Source: Hermodice carunculata
Taxonomy: Eukaryota > Annelida > Polychaeta > Eunicida > Amphinomidae
Direction of reading: 5' to 3'
Assembly (NCBI GenBank): GCA_964020975.1
Contig: OZ026615.1
Location: 82,012,662 to 82,076,661 of the forward strand
DNA length: 64,000 nt
The notes beneath the pieces were generated by a model that ran no database searches, was not told the DNA's origin, and worked only from the letters and a program-made list of their open reading frames with translations. This document shows, in pieces, positions 44,790 through 56,348 of this stretch (positions are counted from its first letter, which is position 1; each line of letters opens with the position of its first letter). Position numbers and translations under genes: made by a program.

Positions 44790-46260
44790 AATTTGCTATG
44801 ACAATTGAACAAAGGTTAGTCCAGGGGTCTATTGAGTAAAGGTTTTTGCAGCAGGCCATAATGACTCTGCCCCAACTGTCTGGCATTTGAAAAGAGGGTT
44901 TTGAAGGGGGTGATTCTGACTTTGCTATAACAACTGATTAGAGGTTGTGCAGGGGTCAGTTGAATGGAGGTTTTTACTGGGGGCCATGTTGCATCTTAAA
45001 ACTCCTTCTGCTTGATTACAATGTACGTCCTCCACGTTATGACCTACTGCATCCTAAAAGTCCTCTAGAAGTTTTTTCTCCTCTTGATTATGTGTTCCAA
45101 CCTGTGACTACCGCTGAGAGAAAATTCGACTCTTCAATAGAGTAATACAGAATTCATGTATGTATACACTTGAAAAACTACTAACATTTGTCATTATGCA
45201 CTGAAGGAAGCTTATGACCTTAAGGTCATCAGTTCTGTCAGAGGTAATTCATGACACACATGCAGAAAAAAACACCTCCATAGTATGACTATTTCTTTAC
45301 AAAGGCTGTATTTGGCTTGTACAAAATAACGTCTTGGCAACAGTTAATAATTAGGTCGGGCATTAGCGCAATTGGCTTTGTGCATACATGTAATGAATCC
45401 ATGCTATTCATTACACTAATGTCACCACCAGGACTGAATTAATGGAAAACAGAACATCTCCTATGTGAATAAACTTAATAATAATTACATAATCTCCAGG
45501 CAAATTTTGTCAAGGATATGTTTGTTAAAAACCAAAAGTTTTTCCTAAATTTTAATTTGGGGGAGGTGAGAATTAAAAATTTTAGCACCATAAGATTAAA
45601 AATTGTCAGGCCCTGCCCTAAGACCCTTCTGCCAATGCACTCTTTTGTGCAATCACAAATTTTGGTCCCTGCAATCACAAAGTTGGTCCTTGTGACTGTG
45701 AAAGAAGGTTAAAGTCCCAAACTACTTACATGTACAAGAGGGTTCTACACACCAAATTTGGTTGAGGTAGCCATTTGCATTCTTAAGTTATCGCGATGAG
45801 AACAAGTGTGGAAGAGCAGCTGGGCAACAAGACAATGACACTACCTTTGGCCAAAGTTTGGCTGAAGGGGAAAAAAAAAGAAAAAAAAAAATGATGCAAG
45901 TGATGGCCCATTCCTTGTACAAGCAGTATAAAAATGATTACAATCAAGCAGGCTAGGAGATAAACAAGACAGATTATCTTTATATTGCCAAAATGATATG
46001 CAAAGCTGTTCATCACAAAACAGAATAATGTTTGACATTGTGAACCACCCAAATGTTAATTTCTGGCCTGAGTCAACAGCTTTCTAATGGGTACTTTGGG
46101 CAAAATTACCCTGGGAAGCCCTGGACCTAGATCACTTCTTCTGGAACTACAACATTTAAAAGGCATGTAGATATTTGAATGAGAGGCCTTGTATGAGGAA
46201 TTTGAAGGTGGAATTGTATAAATAATTCAGGTAAGCATGACCATCAAAGTGACCTGCACT
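44790..46260. other. sequence without confident features
   Basis: AT-rich non-coding sequence with an A-rich run near 45872-45892. No exon, RNA gene or element ends recognised. Confidence 0.4.
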
Positions 46261-46424
46261 CAAAATGGTTGCAACACTGCAAAGTTGTTGGTGATTGAGC
46301 CAACACTCCACAGTTCCTTACTCTCAAGAGAGTTATGATAATGTTATGGGTTATTACTAAAGCCAAATACTCCACAGCTCCTGACACTCAAGAGAGTTAT
46401 GATAACGTTATGGGTTACTATTAA

Positions 46425-46643
46425 TAAAGTAATTTGGGATTCCACCGACAATCCTTTACGTCATAGTATGTTTCCTATGACATTACGTACGGAAACGTGA
46501 TGCGTTTCTGGCTACCGGTATTTTCAGCTCCTGATGAGCCCAGAGAAGGGCGAAATGCATCGAACTACATCTCATACTTTCTACTGAAAAAACACTTTCA
46601 GTTCAGGCTCCCAAGCCGTCAGGCCCTTGCCTGGTTTTCACAG
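46425..46643 (+). mobile_element. short insertion carrying a hammerhead-like core, possible PLE 3' end
   Basis: 219 bases foreign to the array, flanked by GGTTACTATTAA (46413-46424) and GGTTATTATTAA (46644-46655), a 12-base target duplication with one mismatch. No coding motif. The duplication length and the ribozyme fit a 5'-truncated Penelope-like element of another family, or a retrozyme-like element. Confidence 0.6.
46499..46562 (+). ncRNA. hammerhead-like ribozyme core, type III arrangement
   Basis: CTGATGA (46531-46537), stem II GCCC/GGGC around AGAGAA (46538-46551) and GAAA (46552-46555) match the conserved core. GCATC after GAAA pairs with GATGC upstream (46499-46503), followed by a possible cleavage triplet GTT (46504-46506). 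Stem I between them is weak in this copy (only GCT/AGC obvious), so activity is doubtful. Confidence 0.55.
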
Positions 46644-47184
46644 GGTTATTATTAAAGCCAAACACTCCACAGTTCCTGTCTCTCAAGAGAGTTATGATAA
46701 TGTTATGGGTTATTACTAAAGCCAAATACTCCACAGTTCCTGACTCTCAAGAGAGTTATGATAAAGTTATGGGTTATTACTGAAGCCAAACACTCCACAG
46801 TTCCTGACTCTCGAGGGGGTTATGATAATGTTATGGGTTTTTGCTGAGCCAAACACTCTACAGTTTCTGACCCTCAAGAAGGTTATGATAATGTTATGGG
46901 TTATTGTTGAGCCAAACTCCACATTTCTTGAGTGTTATGAAAATGTTATGGGTTATTACTGAGCCAAAACTCACAGTTCCTGACTCTAAAGAGAGTTATG
47001 ATAACATTATGGGTTATTGTTGAGCCAAACACTCCCCAGTTCTTGAGAGTGTTAGGATAATGTTATGGGTTATTATTGAGCCAAACGTTCAACAGTTCCT
47101 GATTCTCAAGAGGGTTATGATGTTATGGTTTATTGCTAGGCCAAACACTCCACAGTACCTGACCCTCAAGAGGGTTATGATAAC

Positions 47185-47909
47185 CAGGGACGTGCTATAG
47201 ATGGACTACCAACGGGAGCGCTAATCCCTTTAGTGGTCAACTGGGCGCGACGACTACAAAGCGTGTTTACTAGCGCCGCTCAAGTTAATCCCCCCTGCTC
47301 AGTCCATTTGTGCTTCCATCTATGTTTCCGCATTCGGTTGTATCGGGTTACATACATCAGGCTTACATCGGGTGTGCTATTGTACCAAGTTCAAAAATGG
47401 AGAGTTTTATGCGTGCGCAACCAGTCTCATCGTTTGAATCAGAACCGTGCGAGTCCATCGATGTGTTTTTCGTTGAAATCGGCCGATAAAAGGGCTATTT
47501 TTTGCATTTTTTCTGTCCAAAATGATGCAAATTTGACAACTTGCGTGCGTAATAACTCCTTACGCGGTAGTTAGCAATAAAAAATGTAGTTTTAGATGGA
47601 TAGTGTATGCCGGTAGGATCATGATGGTGGTTTCATTTCTCGTAGCTGAGTCCGGCGTAACGCTAAATTTTGACTTTAAAATGTGGAACACGGTGAAAAA
47701 TTTTGCACTTTTCAGTCGGTGACGCGATTATTCTCATCTTTCATCGCGTGACCTGGCCCACGAGACTGCCAGCGGCCAGCGTGGACCATGGAGTTGTGTT
47801 TGTTCAGCACTGAAGGTGCTTGCTCAAACACCCGATCACTTGAGCAGCGGCAACATAGATGGTACAAAGTGGGCACCGCCATTGGTAGCCCATCTATAAC
47901 ACATCCCTG
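47185..47909. mobile_element. hAT-like non-autonomous element with TSD
   Basis: 725 bases with about 31-base terminal inverted repeats: CAGGGACGTGCTATAGATGG at the left, and at the right the complement of CAGGGATGTGTTATAGATGG, with about four mismatches. TGATAAC stands directly at both sides. CAGGG termini fit the hAT superfamily (usual TSD 8; here 7 clear bases). It is GC-richer than its surroundings. A 113-codon frame (47233-47574) shows no transposase motif. Confidence 0.8.
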
Positions 47910-48239
47910 TGATAACATTTTGGGTCATTGGTGAACCAAACATACATGTACCACTGACAGTACCTTATATTCAAAAGGGTTATAATAATGATAAGGATTA
48001 CTGATGAGCCAAATATGGAACAGTCTTGGATACTCAATGAGGTCATGATGATGTTATGGGTTATCAGTGAGCCAAACTCACCACTTAACTTGATGTTATG
48101 GTTTATTAGTGAGCCAAACCTACCACTTACTTGATGTTATGGGGTATTAGTGAGCCAAACACACCACTTATTTTGATGTTATTGGTGAGCCAAAATATTC
48201 TTGAGTTTCTGACAATCAAAATAGTGTGATGATCTAAAG

Positions 48240-49790
48240 GATCTATGCCCCCCCCCCCCTTCTCCCCGCCACCAGGCCATATTTTGTTGAGACTGCAACA
48301 CTGCATCTATGGGTTTAAAATTTAGTGGAATATAGATATCCATTTGCTATTCTATCCTATCATATTACATAGTTCATGCTGCACAAAAAATGTCTGATCA
48401 ATGCATAAGCAAGGATACATGTGCCTTTAATACGATGTATGTACATGTATGATACAGCACAGTTTGTATGTGCTTCAAAGGCACATTCAGCAGCTGTGTG
48501 ACCTTCTGGTACCAGACCAGCAACCTGGAAAAATTTCTAGGTCAACATGAAACAATACTTTCCATGCCCATCACAGGATTCACTATAGTATAAATTACAT
48601 CATTCTATCTTAAGAGGTTCATTACATATCGGACCAGATGGACTTGTCACATTTTGGGGCCATGTGACCTTGAAAAGAAGTCAAGGTCAAATTGAAGCTA
48701 CACTGCACATGGCCTGTATCATGATGTGTAGTCCTCAGTTATTTAAAGATACCTGATTCAGGGTCATTTCGCAAGGTGGTTTTCACCCCCATTTCTCCTT
48801 GCAAGCCTTAATTGGCTGCAGGGGGTTTCAACTGACCTGGACTTCAAACAACACTCAGTGACTCGACCTAATTGTTTTCATGTAACCAATGAGATAGCAC
48901 TTTAGTCAAAAGATTAGGGACTCTGATTAACTTTGTCCATTAACCTTTCTTTTCAAATTTAAACAAAAATGTGGTGATCATGTTAATTTTGAAAAAAACT
49001 CTATATTAAATTGACACACTGATCGTAAAAATCAGCTGTCACAAAGTGACCTTGTCCATCTATTTCATTGCAAGAAGCAGAGAAAAGTGGGTACAGGCAG
49101 CTGTTTTGGTAATTAATTAAGATATTAAATGACAGTCAGAAACAAGCTGGCTGAGAGTGTGTGTACAGTGATCAGCAGCTGGCTTCAAAGAATGTTGGAC
49201 TTGGGTAGGGAAAAGAGAAACAGGGGTAAAAAATCTATTTTCTTGATGGCTGAGGTGTACACATGGAATGGAGGAATAAGGGGATGGACAGATGAATGGA
49301 CCAACTGCCCACATCCCTCCTATTTCTTTGTCCTCCTTTGTCACCTTCAGTGGGAGGGGGGGAGAGAGAGAACAAGAAAGGGTGACAATAATGAAAAAGT
49401 TTGTTGGTAAGCATATCACCATAGTTCCTGACACTGGCCAAAATGGACAAACCTGACACGAGCAAACATGACAACTTTGAAGAGAGTCACAATGCTGTCT
49501 TTGTGATTGTTATGGTAAAATAAACTAATTTTACGGTCTGCCAAAATGGCATTTTGACCATGTGATCTGTTTGGCAATATAGACACATATACAGTGTACA
49601 TCCATGTAGAACAGTAAGTAACTGTGAAAGAGCAAGACACTGTAAGCATAGGTGATAAATGACTGGCTGACATGAGGCTGATACCTGATGACTGAAAATG
49701 ATATTGAAGGAACTCTCTTAATGTACACTTACTGTAATTGATCTGTAATTACTTAACCGCTGAAACATGATGAGTATGATTAATTATTCA
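48240..49790. other. sequence without confident features
   Basis: Includes a C run (48248-48260), a decayed TGACCTTGA-type piece of the hairpin-ending family (48660-48700), and open frames on both strands at 49117-49434 that could not be assigned. Confidence 0.4.
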
Positions 49791-49802
49791 AATGACATAC
49801 AA

Positions 49803-50390
49803 TGACAGTAAGTGGTACAGGATGGCTAATACATCCCTGTATTATACAAGTACACTGCACTGACAGTAGGTGGTACTGGATGGGTAATACATCCCTGTAT
49901 TATACAAGTACACTGCACTGACAGTAAGTGGTACTGGATGGGTAATACATCCCTGTATTATACAAGTACACTGCACTGACAGTAAGTGGTACAGGATGGG
50001 TAATACATGCCTGCATTATACAAGTACACTGCACTGACAGTAAGTGGTACTGGATGGGTAATACATGCCTGCATTATACAAGTACACTGCACTGACAGTA
50101 AGTGGTACTGGATGGGTAATACATCCCTGTATTATACAAGTACACTGCACTGACAGTAAGTGGTACAGGATGGGTAATACATGCCTGCATTATACAAGTA
50201 CACTGCACTGACAGTAAGTGGTACTGGATGGGTAATACATCCCTGTATTATACAAGTACACTGCACTGACAGTAAGTGGTACAGGATGGGTAATACATGC
50301 CTGCATTATACAAGTACACTGCACTGACAGTAAGTGGTACAGGATGGGTAATACATGCCTGCATTATACAAGTACACTGCACTGACAGCC
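49803..50390. repeat. minisatellite, 58-base unit, ten copies
   Basis: Ten near-identical 58-base copies of a unit with TGACAGTAAGTGGTACTGG and ACAAGTACACTGCAC. Two variants alternate: ATACATCCCTGTATTATA and ATACATGCCTGCATTATA, linked loosely to ACTGG or ACAGG. The high identity suggests a young or recently homogenised array. Confidence 0.95.
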
Positions 50391-50819
50391 GGCACATATG
50401 CTCCCTGCCTTTGGTCCATTTGCGGCCACATGTTCAACATAATCGGGCGTTGCATATACTCATTTTCAAAAACGGTTGCTGTTTAACGTAATATCTAAGC
50501 ACTTGTTAATTGTTAGATGAGAATTGGATACAGAAGGCCCATCTTTATAACAGTGAGATACCTACAGTCTTGCAAACCTGCCAAACTGAAAATCTGGAAG
50601 ATGGAAAGTAATAATCAAGGATATTGATAAATTAATATAAAATATAGAAAGAACATGATGAAATTCAGGAAGGTGGCTAAAAAGTGCCAAAATCTACAAA
50701 TTGTCAGCATAGATTCCAGGAGCCTCCTGGGTAATCAGAGAGGGTTAGCAGCATGATAGCCATGGTCAACCTGCTTATTGTTATACATGAATATGTACTC
50801 TTAAGCCCATCAGTCTGAC

Positions 50820-51360
50820 ACCCGTGGTCAATATATGCCTATTGTTATACTCTAGGTCCATCAATATGATACCCATGGTCAATATGACTGTCATTATATA
50901 CTCTAGGTCCATCACTATGATGCCCATGGTCAATATGACTGTCGTTATATACTCTAGGTCCATCACTATGATACCATGGTCAATATAACTGTCGTTATAC
51001 TCTAGGCCCATCACTTTGACAATAAGACACCCATGGTCAATATGCCCATTGTTATACTCTAGGTCTGTCACTATGACAATAAGACACCCATGGTCAGTAT
51101 GCCTATTGTTATACTCTAGGTCTGTCACTATGACAATAAGACACCCATGGTCAATATGCCTATTGTTATACTCTAGGTCTGTCACTATGACAATAAGACA
51201 CCCATGGTCAGTATGCCTATTGTTATACTCTAGGTCTGTCACTATGACAATAAGACACCCATGGTCAATAAGCCTATTGTTATACTCTAGGTCTGTCACT
51301 ATGACAATAAGACACCCATGGTTAATATGCCTATTGATACACTCTATAGTCCAACACAAT
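50820..51360. repeat. minisatellite, about 57-base unit
   Basis: About nine copies of a unit with TAGGTCTGTCACTATGACAA, TAAGACACCCATGGTCAATA and TGCCTATTGTTATACTC. The central five are nearly identical. Open frames of 130 and 214 codons on the two strands are array artefacts since the unit is a multiple of three. Confidence 0.95.
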
Positions 51361-51559
51361 GACCGTGAGACACCCATCTGTGTGTATCTGAGTCCATTTT
51401 TTTTATGACTGGGAGGGTGTGACATACTAAGATAAACAGATCATAATTAAGACAGTAGTCCCTGCTTTGAGACACTTCCCCCAGGGCAGAGAGGACAGGT
51501 CCAGAAGTGACCCTTAAGAACTGGTGGTTCATGACGTGGTATTGTAACATGGAAAAGAT

Positions 51560-52950
51560 GACACAAGTGACTCAATGCAGCCTTAAGCCAGGTTGTCCCT
51601 CAAGAAGAGGATTATCAGCAAATAAAGGTGTCCAAATATAATATCACAGTGTATTCACTATATGGTACTAATATAAAAATATGGTACCACAGTACTCAAT
51701 AAGGCATTACCTTATAAATACATGTGGTATAATATTACAGTATACTAAAATTCCATAAGCTAAGTGTAACTGTGTTTTAATATCACTTTATTGTTTCAAG
51801 TTTTTAAAATTTGGAGATATAATTAACCACTTCTCTAAAATTGTCCAAAATAGGGTTTACCAAAAGACAGGTGTTGATATAGAAACTAATATTAAATTAA
51901 TATTGACATTTAAATGATCTTCCAAGATGCACTCAAAACCATTGTGTACATATGCATATTTTCTGTTGTGCACACATGTATCTTTCATTGTGTGTATAGG
52001 TATCTTTTATTGTGAACTGATGTATCTTTTGTGTACATATGTATCTTTTATTGTGAACTTATGTATCTTTTATTTTGACCCAATCAGTCCAAGTGCATGA
52101 TCCAACAATGTGTTTTGGAACATATCATGTACATGGTATCATAACTTTGCAAAACTGATCTTATAATGGATCTGTTTTCTGCTCTGAACAATAGCACATA
52201 CACAACTGTTGATCGATAAACTGGGACTAAAATGTGCATTTTCCTCTGGGAAATTACAGCAGCACATCATGCAACAATAACCTAATCTTTGACCTCGCAT
52301 GTTTTGCGATTGATGATGTATGAATATTTTATCAGTTCTACAATAACCTTCTTTCACATTTTATTTGACATGCAAATTTTCTAAACCTTTCGTCCTTATT
52401 TTAAAATCTTGGGGCCTAACACTGCCAGCCCCAAGGAATTGAGCAGGAAATGTCAAAAGAAAGAATGTGTTAATGAGCCTTGGAAATTTCCTCGACAAAG
52501 TACATTGAGAAACTTACAGGACACTATGGCTATACACAACACCAGGCCACAGAGTAGTCAAACCCTGGTCTAACCCTTTCCCGCTCAAATCACCCCCAAA
52601 ATGTATGGATGTACATTGTTGTTTCTTTTAATTAAGCAACACAAATACCATATTAACAGAATCCATTTTTGGTAAATGGGTAGATAACAACTACTATCAT
52701 ATTGGCATGTCAACAGCTTTTGTTGACATGGGTTGGGCACATTGTGCCTAAGTTGCACTGAAGAAAACTAATGACTTAAAGTCTTATTCTGACCAGAAAA
52801 GGGTTATGATGTACATGTAAAAGATGGTGAAAAGCCGAAGGTGTCAGATGCATCATAAAAAGGTACCTTCCAGGTTACGAGGGATCATACTGCCTGGTGT
52901 AGGGATGCATCAGAAAGTTCTGACCTTAGTTATGATGCATGAAAAAGTAA
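51560..52950. other. sequence without features
   Basis: AT-rich; a short array of TATGTATCTTTTATTGTG units at 51960-52075. Nothing else recognised. Confidence 0.5.
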
Positions 52951-53440
52951 ATTAAAGAATATATGGGATATGACCCTACAGTTACAGCCATGCTTGCAAT
53001 GCATCAGAAAAATCACTGACCTGTGTCAAGACACATCAAATTAAAGTAGCGGACCAATGTTCTGAAGATCAGAAAATTACTGATGTGGGTTTTGCTGGTT
53101 TCTGAGACATGAGAAAGTTATTAACCTGGGCTACAATGCATCTAAAAGACACTGACCTGCACTATGATGCACAAAAAAAAGATACTGACCTGGGTTATGA
53201 TGCATCAGAAATTTATTTGCCTTGAGCTATGATGCATCAGGTTATTGACTAATGCTGTGGTATGCTGCACATGAGAAAACTACTGACCAGGGCTATATAG
53301 AATCAAAAAGTTACTGACCTAGACTGTGATGCATTAGAATGTAACTGACCTGAACTGTGATGCATTAGAAAGTTCCTGCCCAAGGCATGATGCATCAGAA
53401 TGTTACTGACCCAAGTTACATGTATGATGCATCAGAAAGT
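52950..53440. repeat. degenerate minisatellite, about 40-base unit
   Basis: Around 12 diverged copies of TATGATGCATCAGAAAGTTA followed by CTGACCTGGGT. Confidence 0.75.
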
Positions 53441-53990
53441 AGCCCCTCCGTAGCTGGATCCATACACTGAATCAAATTTCTTGTTCGGCCAGGAATTTAT
53501 TCATAGGCACTGTCTAAAACCCAGCTCCATTTGCCATGCAAACTAGCTATGGGCATTTAGAGAAAAAAATGAGCCTGTTTTGTGCCAAAAGTCACCCAAT
53601 TACACCATATCGTGATCTCTAATCATCAGTTCTGACAGTCAACGGTTGTCCCAAAGCATCTTGTGGCTGCATTGAATATGTTGGAGACAGTGAAAGAATT
53701 GCCTGGCATTTTATGACATGAATAAATGGAAATATCAAAACGGATTGATCATGTAGGAACTGTATCAGTTTCATCTCTAAATATAAAATTACAACAACAT
53801 GAGGACTGTGACTGCCCTGTGCTCAGCTGACCTTTCATACACAGACTGAAGAGGCCAATATGTCAGTTTAACCTTTCAAGGTCACTCAAGGTTAAAATTA
53901 GTAACACCAAAACAAACCCCATTTTTTTCTAACAGTGTTTAATAGTAATCATAGCCCTACAATCAAGCATTGCCAAAATATTAGCCACTA

Positions 53991-54359
53991 CAGTGCCCCC
54001 CCCCCTTGTAAGCCCCCCTGATGAGAGGCCACCCCCTCTGCAGAGGCCACTTTTCAATGCATCAAGTGTGGTATTTTCATTATATTTTCCCCCTCCAGAG
54101 CTGCCAAGTCTCCCGATTTGGTGGGAGATCTCCCGTTTTTCTAATGATATAAATAACCTAAATTTGTCTGTCCCCCGCTTTTTAACCTGTTTCCTCCATG
54201 ATAATATAATAGGACTCCTGCTTTTTGCAACATTTTCAGCTTGAGCACCCGTTTTATATGTTGGGCAACTTGGCACCTCTGCCCCTCAATAGAGGCCACC
54301 CCTCTCATAAACCACATTTATGGTGCACTTGGGGTGGCCATATAAGAGGGGGACCACTG
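53991..54359. mobile_element. TA-flanked inverted-repeat element (mariner-like MITE)
   Basis: 369 bases, CAGTG...CACTG termini with C-rich/G-rich inverted repeats (CAGTGCCCCC left; complement of CAGTGGTCCCCCTCTTATA right) and TA on both sides, as for Tc1/mariner insertions. Internal subrepeats GAGGCCACCCCCTC occur two to three times. It contains a second element at 54097-54280. Confidence 0.75.
54097..54280. mobile_element. nested short inverted-repeat element
   Basis: 184 bases with inverted ends: AGAGCTGCCAAGTCTCCCG on the left, complement of AGAGGTGCCAAGTTGCCC on the right. The left end has a second CTCCCG palindromic pair. It sits inside the mariner-like element, giving three levels of nesting. 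Confidence 0.65.
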
Positions 54360-54894
54360 TATATCAGTTGACCTTTCAAGGTCCCTCTTCATCAAAATTA
54401 ACAGCACCAAAGGAAAACCCATGGGTACTTTCCTACCAGAGTTTAAATAATAACCATGGGCCTAGTATCTAAAATTACTGAAAGTAAGCCAATATGTAGG
54501 ATTTGCTGCTATTCCTTTTTTACAGTAGCAGTGCTAACATGTCTATATATCCTTAACAATTTATCTTTTCTTTTGATAATCTATTGAAAATAAGAAAAGG
54601 CAGCACCATGATGTAGTGAATAAATTTGGCAGGGATACAGTCCAGCTATATTACCACTAATTTTAAGGAGAATCCAACAAACGTTTGGCAGAAGTAAAAA
54701 AAAAAGCAAAAACACACTAATTTTTTTTTAATTGACAAAGAATTGCAGTGACAACTAGTGAGCAATTAAGGTCAAAGGGTCCCCAGAAGTCTCCATATGT
54801 AATTTCAAAGCAATTAGGTGGGAGGTTTTCAAGATGATTATACCACAAAATGAACAAAACATTCATAAACTACTCGTACAAATGTGTCCACAGG

Positions 54895-55998
54895 ACACAG
54901 ATGCCCCCATCTGTCATCATTTATATGGCCACTTGGAAGTGTCAGTAAAGGACATCAGAATAAAACAAACCTGCAATGAACAGAAGTAAAATATGATGCA
55001 AGGTACATGTGATTGCATGACATTTAATGCTGTTTCTAATTTTAAATGCTGTTTCTAATTTTTTTAACTGTCTTTTATTTACTGTCTCACTATTGTATCG
55101 AGAACCAGACGTGGGACAGACAATGGCTGTATTTCCACTAAATCATGGATGTTGTGCAGACACACAGACAGTGATACAGACAAACAAAAATCCCAGGTGC
55201 TCATCTTCATGTGCTAATTAATAATCTTGTTAAGTTTCATAACTGTAGGTTAGATAGGTTTGGCATGACACAAGTTTCATGCTGGACATGGGGCAGACAA
55301 TAGTCACTGCCACTAAATCAAGGCTGTTGGACACACATACAGACAGAGACACAGACAGTTTGCACAACAGAAGTTTCAAGTTGGATGCAGGACAGATGAA
55401 CAGAGGGATGGACAGACAGACAAGGGAAAATCTACAGGCTCCCACCACTTTTGTGATTGGGGCAGAGAAATCTCAAAATCAATAAGTATGTATACATTGA
55501 TCGGATCAGAAATATCACCACCTAGTAACCAATGTTGTTTGAACCTTACACAAGCTATACTTCTTGCAACACACTTTTGGAACAATTTCGGTGAAGGTTT
55601 TGGAGAAGAAGAAGAAGAAAATAGCAAAAATGCACAGAAATTCATACAAAATAGACAAAAATATAAAATTTCTCCTGCTGAACAAATTACAGCTTAGGGG
55701 CCAGTCCCCAAAAGGTCTCCATGCAATTTCAAAGCAATTTTCAATTGGCCTGTGGCAGTTTTGGAGAAGAAGATTTTAAAAATTTTGCCAAAAGATAGAA
55801 AGAAAAAAATGATTAAAAATCTGAAAATCACTGGAGCAGACCATTTGAACAAGCTTAGTGGTAAAGACTCACCCAAGGTAGTTCCTACCATGTTTGAAGT
55901 GGATCTGGCAAACAGTTATAGAGAAGTTGAAATATAATGGACAATGGATACAGCCCTATCCTATAAGCTCAGCTGACAAGTCACCTGCACCAAAAAAC
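54895..55998 (+). mobile_element. hairpin-ending interspersed repeat, copies F
   Basis: Family blocks: GGTTTTGGAGAAGAAGA, ATCACTGGAGCAGACCATTTG, CTACCATGTTTGAAGTGGATC, and a closing CCTATAAGCTCAGCTGACAAG hairpin followed by CACCAAAAAA (CTAA lost). GACAGACAGA words at 55120-55420 form a separate degenerate block. Confidence 0.5.
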
Positions 55999-56014
55999 TA
56001 GAACAGTCAATATG

Positions 56015-56060
<46 letters not shown>
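56015..56060. repeat. (CA)n microsatellite
   Basis: About 22 CA units, followed directly by a TGACCTTGAAAAAGAAGTCA piece of the hairpin-ending family. Confidence 0.95.
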
Positions 56061-56061
<1 letters not shown>

Positions 56062-56293
56062 GTCCTGTGACCTTGAAAAAGAAGTCAATGTTACCCTAAT
56101 GTAATCTGGTCAAAAATGGTGTCAAGGTAGGATTGAGGTAAATTTGAGTTTGAAGTGTCAAGTGAATCATGAGATATTTTGCTCACAAAGTTCGTGTGCT
56201 ACGGATGGACCATGAGACAAGCTAAAATTAGTATACCATCCAAACTTTCTTTGGGGGGGGGGATAAAAAAAAGCATGCAAATGCTGGAGTGCG

Positions 56294-56294
<1 letters not shown>

Positions 56295-56344
<50 letters not shown>
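56295..56344. repeat. (TA)n(CA)n microsatellite
   Basis: A TA run of 20 bases turning into about 14 CA units. A poly-G tract is at 56253-56262. Confidence 0.95.

Positions 56345-56348
<4 letters not shown>

Larger units (their letters stand above)
46265..48240. repeat. minisatellite, about 62-base unit, twice interrupted
   Basis: Copies of a unit with AGCCAAACACTCCACAGTTC, CTGACTCTCAAGAGAGTTAT and GATAATGTTATGGGTTATTA run from 46290 to 47184 and continue, more diverged, at 47910-48230. Two insertions lie inside: 46425-46643 and 47185-47909. Confidence 0.9.
53800..54890 (+). mobile_element. hairpin-ending interspersed repeat, copy E, with nested inserts
   Basis: Begins GAGGACTGTGACTGCCCTGTG, CAGCTGACC, then ACCTTTCAAGGTCACTCAAGG; resumes after the insert at 54361 with CAGTTGACCTTTCAAGGTCC. 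The middle block TTGCAGTGACAACTAGTGAG matches other copies. It hosts the TA-flanked element at 53991-54359. Confidence 0.55.

Noticed and set aside
47233-47574. 113-codon frame in the hAT-like element as a transposase fragment
   Set aside because: No hAT dimerisation or DDE motif; the frame is probably due to locally lower AT content.
48460-48540. Possible minus-strand exon after TTTTTCCAG (VAGLVPEGHTAAECAFEAH)
   Set aside because: The acceptor is good but no convincing donor follows, and nothing upstream or downstream ties it to the gene.
49117-49434. Overlapping open frames on both strands with a strong minus-strand pyrimidine tract ending CCCAAG
   Set aside because: No matching donor on the minus strand and no motif in any frame.
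49803-51360. CRISPR-like repeat pattern
   Set aside because: The copies are directly adjacent with no unique spacers, in a eukaryotic intron-type context; they are minisatellites.
54008-54060. A further CTGATGA site as a hammerhead core
   Set aside because: No GAAA follows the potential stem II, so the core is incomplete.
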